A DNA stretch of 64,000 nt from Ideonella sp. (GTDB lineage: Bacteria; Pseudomonadota; Gammaproteobacteria; Burkholderiales; Burkholderiaceae_C), in NCBI GenBank assembly GCA_016721465.1, contig JADKIA010000031.1, forward strand, positions 62,001 to 126,000, given 5' to 3'. Position numbers and translations under genes: made by a program. Within the stretch, counting starts at the first letter, position 1. Each line of letters opens with the position of its first letter. Below, one piece after another: positions 8,098 through 15,528 of the stretch. The notes under the pieces are model-generated. The model worked only from the letters and a program-made list of their open reading frames with translations. It was not told the origin of the DNA and searched no databases.

Positions 8098-8757
8098 TCA
8101 CGGGCTGTCGCCATCGAAGAGCTCGGTCGGGTCACACCATTGCGCGCCAGGTTCGGCGCACAAGCGCGCGAGCGACGCTTCGAAGGCCGTCCACATCGCC
8201 TCGTCGACGAGTTCGTGGGAGTGGCCCCAGAACCAGAAGACGCCGGTCGGCCGCGCGCGATCGAAGCGTTGCCAGAAATCCGGCGCGAGGAAGTGGCAGC
8301 TGGGCGCCGCGGCCATGGCGTCGATCGTGTCGACGCCGGCCGGTGCCGAATGCGTGCTGCGCGCGCAGGCATGGCCCGCATCGCGCACCGCTTGCGCGAC
8401 CGCGTCATTGAACGTGCCGAAGGGATAGACGAAGCCGCGCACCGGCTGATCGAACAGCTCTTGCAGTTGCGCGCGGCCCTCGCGGATCTCGCGTGTGGCC
8501 GCTTCGATCGGCATCTGCTCGAGGTGCGGATGGGTGAGCGTGTGGTTGGCCACGCTGAAGCCGCGGTACACCTCGCGCAGTTCGTCGCGACCGAGCCGCC
8601 AGACCTCGGTGCCCAGGTGATGCCAGCCGAACTGGCGCTCGCGCGCATGCAGCCCAGCATTGAGGTTGAAGGTGGCGCGGGCGCCGTGGCGGCGCAACAG
8701 CGAGACCAGGCGGACGTCGCTGCTCACCCCATCGTCCCAGCACTGCACGAGTTTCAT
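8098..8757 (-). CDS. Polysaccharide deacetylase (NodB-homology) family protein
   Basis: A 219-residue NodB-fold protein starting MKLVQCWDDGV, where the two aspartates correspond to motif 1. HTLTHPHLEQM provides the metal-binding HxxxH of motif 2, and GFVYPFGTFND motif 3. WGHSHEL near the C-terminus probably supplies the last catalytic His. The family de-N-acetylates or hydrolyses C-N bonds in glycans and other substrates. The frame stays open for more than 200 codons upstream of the ATG at 8757, but that extension has no protein-like character. There is no obvious operon partner, so the substrate is unknown. Confidence 0.82.
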   Translation of the reverse strand: MKLVQCWDDGVSSDVRLVSLLRRHGARATFNLNAGLHARERQFGWHHLGTEVWRLGRDELREVYRGFSVANHTLTHPHLEQMPIEAATREIREGRAQLQELFDQPVRGFVYPFGTFNDAVAQAVRDAGHACARSTHSAPAGVDTIDAMAAAPSCHFLAPDFWQRFDRARPTGVFWFWGHSHELVDEAMWTAFEASLARLCAEPGAQWCDPTELFDGDSP

Positions 8758-8843
8758 GGGGTTGATCGCAGTGCCCACCGGCGCGCACGCTGCCAAGGGA
8801 TCGGGATCGACGAGGGATGGCGCGCCTGGAGGCACTTGCGAGC

Positions 8844-9023
8844 TCAGCCCGCCTGCAGCACCCGCTCGGCCAGCCAAAGCGTGCCCATGGCCATGGCCAC
8901 CAGCGTGGCGAATCGGCCGGCGCGCCGCTGCGTGCCCGGATCGATCAGCCCCAAGCAGCACCCCACCACCGCAGGCCGGCCTGGAGGGCCACCGGCACCG
9001 GGCGGGCCCGCCGCTGACGCCAC
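8844..9023 (-). CDS. Possible small ORF or 3' remnant of an unknown protein
   Basis: A 59-codon frame from a GTG at 9023. The last 46 codons have protein-like composition (VVGCCLGLIDPGTQRRAGRF, then a hydrophobic helix ATLVAMAMGTLWLAERVL) while the first part is Gly/Pro-rich. There is no clear ribosome-binding site. It ends about 87 bases before the start of the deacetylase gene on the same strand. It could be a tiny single-pass membrane protein or the tail of a lost gene. I do not recognise a family. Confidence 0.25.
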   Translation of the reverse strand: MASAAGPPGAGGPPGRPAVVGCCLGLIDPGTQRRAGRFATLVAMAMGTLWLAERVLQAG

Positions 9024-9368
9024 TGGAATTCAGAATCTGCGTCAAGCGTTGAGTCAACCGACTCTGAACGCCGGCAGGTGTACCTGGCCGGCCGAGCTGT
9101 TGCATCGGCGGTCGGCTGGCTGGCGTGTCTTTGAGGTCACGCTCACGGCCACAAGCGGGTGCTCGTGATCGCGGCTTCGAGGTTGCCTTACTTCGTCGTC
9201 TGCGTGGCCAACCGGCAGTCGTCTGCGCCGTGACATCGAACGCCCGCGCCACCCCCGCCGGCGCTCCGGGCCGGAGTACCGGTTCGACCCTGCTGACGGG
9301 ACACCGCTGGGTGTTGCGGCTTTGGGTGGCCGTCTTGGCCGGCGCTGAGTCAATCGGCGAGCCGCCGT

Positions 9369-9424
9369 GCCTGCCAGCGGTAGGCAGGCGCAACGCCTGC
9401 ACCGGTGTGCACACGATCCGGTGC
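9369..9424. repeat. Cluster of three overlapping inverted repeats
   Basis: GCCTGCC/GGCAGGC at 9369-9389 (7-base loop), GCAGGCG/CGCCTGC at 9384-9400 (3-base loop) and GCACCGG/CCGGTGC at 9399-9424 (12-base loop containing GTGCAC). The first two share bases and cannot form together. No T-run follows, so a simple terminator is unlikely. The position, 100-155 bases before the cyclase gene, suggests a structured leader or regulator sites. Confidence 0.55.
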
Positions 9425-9437
9425 CAACCAGGCAGGC

Positions 9438-9456
9438 TTGCGGAATTCCGATAGAC
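9438..9456 (+). promoter_or_regulatory. Near-palindrome TTGCGGAATTCCGATAGAC, shared with 15240-15258
   Basis: Contains the perfect 10-base palindrome CGGAATTCCG. The same 19 bases with a single change occur in front of the AraC regulator gene at 15240-15258. Here the element lies about 70 bases upstream of the cyclase ATG. It is a candidate binding site for the AraC protein encoded at 14226-15230. Confidence 0.5.
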
Positions 9457-9524
9457 CGACTGCGCAAGCCGCCCGGACACTGCGTCCCGACCGACAGTAT
9501 CAACCTCGTCGAGGAGACCCCCCC

Positions 9525-10325
9525 ATGCCCCGACTCATCGACCTCACCGTCACGCTCGATCCCGCCAATCGTGCCAAGTTGCCGCCGCCGCTGGCCGGCG
9601 CGGCCAAGGTGGTGGCGCCCGCCATCGAATACCTGCACCCGGCCGAACAGAAGGGCCGCGACGAGTTCTGCGCCTACCTCGGCTGCCGGCACGAGGATCT
9701 GCCCGACGGCGAAGGCTGGGGCGCCGAGGTGTTGACCGACATGTCCTCGCATTGCGGCACCCACGTCGACGCGCCGCTGCACAGCGGCTCGCGCATCGGC
9801 GGCCGGCGCGCGCGCACGATCACCGACATCGGGCTCGACGAACTGTTCCGTCCCGGACTGGTCCTCGACGTGCGCCCCTGGGCCCAACCGGCGCAGGAGA
9901 TCACGCCCGAGATGCTCGATCAAGCACTGGCGGCGACCGGTTGTCGCATCAACGAGGGCGATGCAGTGCTGATCCGGACTGGCCAGGAGCGCTTCACCAT
10001 GACCGACCCCGGCTTCTATGCGCAGCCGGGCATGAGCCGGGCCAGCACGCTGCACCTCACCTCACAGGGCGCCACCATCCTCGGCACCGATGCGGTAGCC
10101 TGGGACCTGCCCTTCGGCGTGATGGCGCGCCGCTTCAAGGAGACCGGCGACAAGCAGGGCCTGTGGGACGGCCACAAGGCCATCTTGTTGAAGGAAGCCT
10201 TCATCGTGCAGCAGATGACCAACCTCGGCGCGCTGCCGCTCAGCGGTTTCATGGTCGGCTTTTTCCCGATCAAGCTGGCCCACTGCAGCGCGGCGCCGGC
10301 GCGCGTGGTGGCCTTCGTCGACTAG
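9525..10325 (+). CDS. Cyclase-family (kynurenine formamidase-like) metal hydrolase
   Basis: A 266-residue protein of the bacterial cyclase/KynB superfamily, starting MPRLIDLTVTLDP. The metal-binding signature HCGTHVDAPLH is at residues 76-86 (His76, His80, Asp82, His86). Later GDAVLIRTGQ and LGTDAVAWD are typical. Family members hydrolyse amides, esters or lactones with zinc or manganese. It is the first gene of a plus-strand operon with a CoA ligase, a thiolase and an SMP-30 protein, so ring or lactone opening before CoA activation is plausible. GAGGAG precedes the ATG by eight bases. Confidence 0.85.
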   Translation: MPRLIDLTVTLDPANRAKLPPPLAGAAKVVAPAIEYLHPAEQKGRDEFCAYLGCRHEDLPDGEGWGAEVLTDMSSHCGTHVDAPLHSGSRIGGRRARTITDIGLDELFRPGLVLDVRPWAQPAQEITPEMLDQALAATGCRINEGDAVLIRTGQERFTMTDPGFYAQPGMSRASTLHLTSQGATILGTDAVAWDLPFGVMARRFKETGDKQGLWDGHKAILLKEAFIVQQMTNLGALPLSGFMVGFFPIKLAHCSAAPARVVAFVD

Positions 10326-10404
10326 CGCCGCTCCCGCGGGGTGACACACGCCGCCGCGGCGCGCCGCTGGATGACTTCATAGAGACAACGATCGGAGCAA
10401 ACCC

Positions 10405-11973
10405 ATGGCCATCATCGACTTCTTCGACCGCGGCTGGAGCATCAATCCCAAGGGCGCGGCCTACATCCAGGACGATCGCGTCTTCAGCTTCGACGAAGTA
10501 GGCGAATTGACCTGCCGCATCGCCCATGCGTTGCTGGCCACCGGCCGGCCCAAAGAGACGAAAGGCGCGGTGTGGGCGCTGAATGACACCACGGCATGGG
10601 CCTGCGCCCTCGGGCTGTGGCGTGCCAACATGTGCTGGCTTCCGGTGGGGGCGCGCAACACTGCGCAGGAGAACCACTTCGTGCTCGACCACTTCGACTG
10701 CGAAGTGTTGTTCTATCAGAAGCAGTTCACCGCCGCGGTGGCCGAGTTGCAGCCCCGGCTGCCCAAGATCGGCCGCTGGATCTGCATCGATGGCGTTACC
10801 CCCGAAGTGGCCAACTCGGTGACGTTGGCCGAGTGGACCGAAGGCCAGCCCGCGACCAAGCCCCATGTGGCGGTCGACATGGAAGACGTGGTGGTGGTGT
10901 CTCCGACCGGCGGCACGACCGGTCTGCCCAAGGGGGTGATGAACACGCACCGCAGCTACCAGACGGCGTTCGCCCAGATCATGCTCGCCTGCCATTACGA
11001 CGACGAGCATCGGCCGGTCACGCTGGCGGCGGCGCCGATGACGCACACCTCGGGGCTGTTGTCGATACCGGCCACGGCGCGCGGTGGCACCGTGGTGGTG
11101 CTGGCCAAGCCCGACCCGACGTTGATGCTGGGGGCGATTGCCAAGCACCGGGTGACCGAAATCTTCCTGCCGCCAACGGTGATCTACCGCTTGCTCGAGA
11201 TTCCCGACCTGAACAAGAAGGTCGACTTCTCGTCGCTCAAGTACTTCCTGTACGGCGCGGCGCCGATGTCGGTGGAAAAGCTCAAGCTGGCGATTGCCAC
11301 TTTCGGCCCGGTGATGGCCGGAGGTTATGGGCAGACCGAAGCGCCGGGCGCGATATCGACGATGCCGCCTGACGAGCATTTCAAGGCTGGCACGGTGGCG
11401 CCCGATTCGCGCCTGTCCTCGGTGGGCCGCCCGAATGCGCTGAACCATGTCGAGATCATGAACGACGCCAACCAGATCCTGCCGCGCGGCGAGTCGGGCG
11501 AGATCTGCGTGCGCGGCGATCTGGTCATGAAGGGCTATTACAAGGACCCCGCCAAGACCGCAGAAACCATCATCGACGGCTGGCTGCACACCGGCGACGT
11601 GGGCCACCTCGACGAAGAAGGCTTCCTGCACATCACCGATCGCAAGAAGGACATGATCATTTCGGGCGGCTTCAACGTCTACCCGAGCCAGGTCGAGCAG
11701 GTGATCTGGGGCCACCCGGCGGTGCAGGACTGTGCCGTGATCGGCGTGCCCGACGAGCAATGGGGCGAAGCCGTCAAGGCGGTGGTCGAACTCAACAAGG
11801 GCCAGTCGGTTACAGCCGACGAGCTCATCGCGCTGTGCAAGGCCAAATTGGGCAGTGTGATGGCGCCGAAGTCGGTCGATTTCGTCGAGCAACTGCCGCG
11901 CAGCATGGTCGGCAAGATCCTGAAGAAGGACTTGCGCGAACAGTACTGGAAGAACAGCGCGCGCAAGATTTGA
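10405..11973 (+). CDS. Acyl-CoA synthetase (class I adenylate-forming ligase)
   Basis: A 522-residue AMP-binding enzyme with all core motifs: SPTGGTTGLPKGVMNTHRSY (P-loop), YGAAPMS, GGYGQTEAPG, GWLHTGDVGHLDEEGFLHITDRKKDMIISGG (quoted here only as the hinge region after GWLHTGD) and the catalytic lysine in PRSMVGKILKKDLR. It converts a carboxylic acid to its CoA thioester through an acyl-adenylate. It lies 79 bases after the cyclase gene and 64 before the thiolase, as expected for an activation step followed by thiolysis. The acid substrate cannot be read from sequence; long-chain, aromatic or steroid acids are all possible. Confidence 0.9.
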   Translation: MAIIDFFDRGWSINPKGAAYIQDDRVFSFDEVGELTCRIAHALLATGRPKETKGAVWALNDTTAWACALGLWRANMCWLPVGARNTAQENHFVLDHFDCEVLFYQKQFTAAVAELQPRLPKIGRWICIDGVTPEVANSVTLAEWTEGQPATKPHVAVDMEDVVVVSPTGGTTGLPKGVMNTHRSYQTAFAQIMLACHYDDEHRPVTLAAAPMTHTSGLLSIPATARGGTVVVLAKPDPTLMLGAIAKHRVTEIFLPPTVIYRLLEIPDLNKKVDFSSLKYFLYGAAPMSVEKLKLAIATFGPVMAGGYGQTEAPGAISTMPPDEHFKAGTVAPDSRLSSVGRPNALNHVEIMNDANQILPRGESGEICVRGDLVMKGYYKDPAKTAETIIDGWLHTGDVGHLDEEGFLHITDRKKDMIISGGFNVYPSQVEQVIWGHPAVQDCAVIGVPDEQWGEAVKAVVELNKGQSVTADELIALCKAKLGSVMAPKSVDFVEQLPRSMVGKILKKDLREQYWKNSARKI

Positions 11974-12037
11974 AGCCGAGCCCGAAGCCCGACGACCCCA
12001 CGCAGACCCCGACCCCATTTGCCATCTGGAACACACC

Positions 12038-13276
12038 ATGAGCTCCATCTACATCGCCGGCATCGCCATGACCGTATTCGGCCGTCACCTCGAGCGCAGC
12101 CTCGAAGACATGGCCCGCGAAGCGCTGCAGGGCGCGCTGAACGACGCAGGCTGCGACATCGCGGACATCGAGACGGCCTACTACGCCGGCATCACCAACG
12201 GACCGCTGCAAGGCCAGTTCGCCGTTCCAGGCCAGGTGGTGCTGAGCAAGGTGGGCATCGAGCAGATCCCCATCTTCAACGTCGACAACGGCTGTGCGGC
12301 CGGCAGCTCGGCCGTCCACCTGGCCATCCAAAGCCTGAAGGCCGGCAGCGCCGACGTGGCGCTGGCCATAGGCTGCGAGAAGATGAACATCGCCGACAAG
12401 CTAAAGGCCTTGAACATCATGGAGGCTGGCTGGGACGTGGCGCGCGCCGAGCAGAACTACCAGACCTTGCTGAAGATGGGTGACGGCGTCGAGGTGCCGG
12501 GCGGAACGGAGTCCGACAAGCCCTTCAGCAAGTTCATGTCGATCTATGCCGCCATCTGCCGCTTCCACATGAAGACCTTCGGCACCACGCAGCGCCAGAT
12601 CGCGTCGGTGGCGGCGAAGAATCACGCCCACTCGGTGCACAACCCCTACTCGCAATTTCGCAAGACCTTCAGCGTCGACGAGATCCTGGCCGCGCCGCCC
12701 ATCACCTATCCGCTGACGCTGCCGATGTGCGCTCCGCTGTCCGACGGCGCCGCGGCGGTGATCCTGTGTACCGAAGCCGGCCTGAAGCGGCTGCGCGCAG
12801 AGCGCTCGCGCTGCATCAAGGTGGCGGCCAGCGTGGTGCGCAGTTTCAGCAACCGCAGCTACACCGAGCCGCAGCGCAACATCGGCCGCCTGGCTGCGCA
12901 GCGCGCCTACGAAATCGCCGGGCTGGGCCCCGAGGACATGCAGGTGGCCGAGGTGCACGACGCGGCGGCGATGGGCGAGATCATCCAGTCGGAGAACCTG
13001 GGCTTCGTGCCGCTGGGCGAAGGCGGACCGGCCGCCGAGCGCGGCGACTTTGCCCTCGGAGGGCGGTTGCCGATCAACGTCTCCGGCGGCCTCGAGTCCA
13101 AGGGCCACCCGCTGGGCGCCACCGGCATCGGCCAGCTCTTTGAGCTGGTGACGCAACTGCGCGGCGAAGCCGGTGCGCGCCAGGTGCATGGCGCACGCCA
13201 CGCGATCCAGGAGAACGGCGGCGGCATGGTGGGCGTGGAAGAGGCTGCGCTCGCCATCCACATCCTCAGCAAGTAG
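12038..13276 (+). CDS. SCP-x/lipid-transfer-type thiolase
   Basis: A 412-residue thiolase of the SCP-x type. The nucleophilic cysteine lies in VDNGCAAGSSAVHLAI. HDAAAMGEIIQSENLG and SGGLESKGHPLGATGIGQ carry the conserved His of the second half. The C-terminus, with its ARHAIQENGGGMVG segment, replaces the classical second cysteine motif. Unlike the Ltp2 protein at 673-1851, it keeps the catalytic Cys and SKGHPLGATG loop, so thiolytic cleavage of a 3-ketoacyl-CoA is expected. It sits in the cyclase-ligase-thiolase-SMP30 operon; the substrate is unknown. Confidence 0.9.
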   Translation: MSSIYIAGIAMTVFGRHLERSLEDMAREALQGALNDAGCDIADIETAYYAGITNGPLQGQFAVPGQVVLSKVGIEQIPIFNVDNGCAAGSSAVHLAIQSLKAGSADVALAIGCEKMNIADKLKALNIMEAGWDVARAEQNYQTLLKMGDGVEVPGGTESDKPFSKFMSIYAAICRFHMKTFGTTQRQIASVAAKNHAHSVHNPYSQFRKTFSVDEILAAPPITYPLTLPMCAPLSDGAAAVILCTEAGLKRLRAERSRCIKVAASVVRSFSNRSYTEPQRNIGRLAAQRAYEIAGLGPEDMQVAEVHDAAAMGEIIQSENLGFVPLGEGGPAAERGDFALGGRLPINVSGGLESKGHPLGATGIGQLFELVTQLRGEAGARQVHGARHAIQENGGGMVGVEEAALAIHILSK

Positions 13277-13306
13277 GCCTTGGCCGCACCGCTGAGCACC
13301 CCGCTG

Positions 13307-14185
13307 ATGCCGATGAAGATCCACCGCAATGCCGCTGTGCTGGTCGACAGCAGCCACGGCATGAAGTTCACCGAAAGCCCGCGCTGGCGCGACGACCGGT
13401 GGTGGTTCCTGGACATCCACGGCCAGGCCATCCGGACCGTCGACCTGCAGGGCCGGCTGCACACCGTGCTCGAGCTGCCCTTCAAGCCCAACGGCTTGGG
13501 CTTTCGCCGCGATGGCAGCGTCATGGTCGGCGACGCCTTGGCTCGCAAGATCCATCGCTGGGATGGCAGCGCGCTGACGCAAGTGGCCGACTTGAGCGCG
13601 ATGACCGTGTTCTGCCTGAGCGACGGCATCGTCGACGCCCAGGACCGCATGTACGTGGGCGACATCGGCTACAACTTCTTCAACCCGGCCAACCCGCCGG
13701 TGAATACCTGCGTCATCACTTGCATCGAGCCCGACGGCCGCGCCCGCGTGGTGGCGAAGGACCTGAGTTTCCCGAATGGCATGGTGATCAGGCCCGACGG
13801 CAAGACACTGATCGTCGCCGAGACCATGGGCCATCGACTGACGGCCTTCGACGTCCTCGCCGATGGTTCGCTGGCCAACCGCCGTGTCTTCGCCCAGTTG
13901 GCCGATCACGTGAGCCCGGATGGCATCGCCCTGGATGCCGAGGGAGGCGTGTGGATCGCCAACCCGGAAGGCCAGCACGCGGTGCTGCGCGTGCTGGAGG
14001 GCGGCGAGATTGCCGACGCCATCGAACTGGAGACCGACGGCTACGCCGTCATGCTGGGCGGGCCCGAGCGACGTCACCTGCTGATCTGCGCCTCCGACAC
14101 CCACGACCCGGTCAAGATCGCCCAGTCGCCCAGCGTGACGCTGCGCCTGATCGAGGTACCGGTGGCCGGGGCCGGAACTCCCTGA
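13307..14185 (+). CDS. SMP-30/gluconolactonase/LRE-like protein
   Basis: About 292 residues of six-bladed beta-propeller type. It shows TESPRWRDDRWWFLDI (metal-binding Glu), FPNGMVIRPDGKTLIVAET (conserved Asn) and HVSPDGIALDAEGGVWIANP (conserved Asp), the classic SMP-30 calcium/zinc site. Members are lactonases or other hydrolases. The frame is open from a TTG at 13280, but ATG at 13307 or 13313 is a more likely start. As last gene of the cyclase operon it may hydrolyse a lactone formed in the same pathway. Confidence 0.82.
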   Translation: MPMKIHRNAAVLVDSSHGMKFTESPRWRDDRWWFLDIHGQAIRTVDLQGRLHTVLELPFKPNGLGFRRDGSVMVGDALARKIHRWDGSALTQVADLSAMTVFCLSDGIVDAQDRMYVGDIGYNFFNPANPPVNTCVITCIEPDGRARVVAKDLSFPNGMVIRPDGKTLIVAETMGHRLTAFDVLADGSLANRRVFAQLADHVSPDGIALDAEGGVWIANPEGQHAVLRVLEGGEIADAIELETDGYAVMLGGPERRHLLICASDTHDPVKIAQSPSVTLRLIEVPVAGAGTP

Positions 14186-14225
14186 GAGCCGTGCGCAAGC
14201 TCCGGCGCATTGACAAGTCCCGCAG

Positions 14226-15230
14226 TCAGCCCCGCGGGGTGCCCCGTCGCCGCAACGTGTCCGACGGCAGCTCGTTGAACAAGTCCTTGTAGGCCTTGGC
14301 GAATTCGCCGAAGTGCCAGAAGCCCCACTCGAGCGCGATCGTCGACACCGTGGCCGCGCCGCCTGAAGGCGCCTGCAGCAACGCTTCGCGCGCGCGGTGC
14401 AGTCGCAGCCGCGCGAGGAACTGCACCGGCGACAAGCCCATCACGGTCTTGAACGCGTACTCCAGCGCGCGCTCGCTGGTGGCGGTGGCCTTGCACAGGT
14501 CCGAGACGTAGATGCGCTGGCCGATCTTCGACAGCGCGTAGTCCTCGGCTGCCTTCACGATCACGCTCTGCGTCTGCCGCGTCTGGTCGCTGCGCGCAAG
14601 CGTCGATCCGCTGGAGGCGCGCAGCGCCGACAGCAGCGTCTCGACGACTTCGACCTGCGCCGCGGCGCGTTCTGCAGGACTCTCGTCGAACTGCGCGGGC
14701 GCCTGGGCCGCGGTCTCGGCCACGCGCTTGCCGAGCTCGAACAATTGGCGCACACGAGGCGCGTCGGCGCGCAGCGGCTCCACCCGCTGGGGCAGGCGCA
14801 GCTCGTCGAGGCGCTGGCGCGCTGCCATGTGGCTCTGAAGGAAAGCCGCGCCAACGAGGAAGGTCACGCTCTCCCAGCCGGCCTCGGAGACCAAGCCGAC
14901 CTCGGTCTGCGCAGGAGCAGCCAGCAACAGGTCGGCACGCACCTTCACGCCATTGACCGTGCCCAGGGTCTGCGGGCCGAAGACGACATAGGCCAACAGC
15001 CCCTGGTGCGACGCGGTGCGCGTGCGCACCTGTTGATTCGTGGCGTGGAAGACCACGTTCACGTCGCCAAGGTTGACCGTCACGCGTCGCGCATGGAAGG
15101 GTTGCGCCTGCAGCTGCACCGCGTCCTGGGCGAGTAGCTCGAGCCCGGTACCCGCGGCGGTGGGGTCCGTGAAGTCGACCACCGTGACGGCGGGCGTCGG
15201 TGAGCTGTCCGATGAGCGGGGTTCGGCCAT
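14226..15230 (-). CDS. AraC-family transcriptional regulator
   Basis: A 334-residue protein with a degenerate N-terminal sensor domain and a C-terminal AraC double helix-turn-helix. The DNA-binding part contains IYVSDLCKATATSERALEYAFK, then GLSPVQFLARLRLHRAREALL and a second helix around VSTIALEWGFWHFGEFAKAYKDLF. It lies between two co-directional degradation operons and is divergent from the DUF1302 porin gene. Its ATG at 15230 is ten bases from a near-palindrome also found before the cyclase operon. Activation of both operons in response to the substrate, and autoregulation, are the natural inferences. Confidence 0.9.
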   Translation of the reverse strand: MAEPRSSDSSPTPAVTVVDFTDPTAAGTGLELLAQDAVQLQAQPFHARRVTVNLGDVNVVFHATNQQVRTRTASHQGLLAYVVFGPQTLGTVNGVKVRADLLLAAPAQTEVGLVSEAGWESVTFLVGAAFLQSHMAARQRLDELRLPQRVEPLRADAPRVRQLFELGKRVAETAAQAPAQFDESPAERAAAQVEVVETLLSALRASSGSTLARSDQTRQTQSVIVKAAEDYALSKIGQRIYVSDLCKATATSERALEYAFKTVMGLSPVQFLARLRLHRAREALLQAPSGGAATVSTIALEWGFWHFGEFAKAYKDLFNELPSDTLRRRGTPRG

Positions 15231-15239
15231 GGGCGTGGT

Positions 15240-15258
15240 TTGCGGATTTCCGATAGAC
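15240..15258 (+). promoter_or_regulatory. Near-palindrome TTGCGGATTTCCGATAGAC, second copy
   Basis: Matches 9438-9456 at 18 of 19 positions, including CGGAnTTCCG. It lies in the AraC-porin divergent region, so close to the AraC start that binding there could block its own expression while activating the porin operon. The cognate protein is inferred, not shown. Confidence 0.5.
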
Positions 15259-15482
15259 GCTCGCGGCACGCGACACGAGACTGCTCCCACGCTGCCAAAG
15301 GCAGGGTTGTGGGGCGCAAATGGCCGCTGCGACGCAGCATGTGCAAGAAGAAGGTCATGGTAGCAACTGGCGGTGATCCCAGGGGAAACACGCAGCACTC
15401 GTCAGTCACGAGCCACCTGCACAGACACCGAACGCCGAGCACCTCGGTGCCTTGCACGAGCAGAGATGGTTGATCGGTAAAT

Positions 15483-15500
15483 GACGACCCCGCGGTCGTC
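15483..15500 (+). repeat. Hairpin GACGACC-CCGC-GGTCGTC in the porin leader
   Basis: A perfect 7-base-pair stem with a 4-base loop ends 15 bases before the GAGGAG ribosome-binding site (15516-15521) of the DUF1302 gene. It could act on mRNA stability or on translation. Without a T-run it is not a terminator. Confidence 0.45.
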
Positions 15501-15528
15501 AACATTCAAGAAGACGAGGAGACATGGC

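Larger units (their letters stand above)
8758..9524. other. 767-base gene-poor interval with inverted repeats
   Basis: No convincing full-length gene. The left third may hold a short minus-strand ORF (see 8844-9023). Bases 9024-9360 show nothing I can name. Bases 9369-9424 carry three overlapping inverted repeats, and 9438-9456 a near-palindrome shared with the AraC/porin promoter. The right end is the leader of the cyclase gene, with GAGGAG at 9511-9516. Confidence 0.6.

Noticed and set aside
8060..8104. Short GGGTTC-type tandem repeat
   Set aside because: Too short and irregular to call a minisatellite or CRISPR; probably local slippage in GC-rich DNA.
8758..9480. Upstream extension of the polysaccharide deacetylase to 460 residues
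   Set aside because: The added 240 residues have random GC-driven composition. The NodB fold begins at the ATG at 8757.
673..13276. Treating both thiolase-fold proteins (673-1851 and 12038-13276) as thiolases
   Set aside because: The first lacks the thiolase Cys and SKGHPLGATG loop and matches Ltp2 aldolases. Only the second keeps thiolase catalytic motifs.
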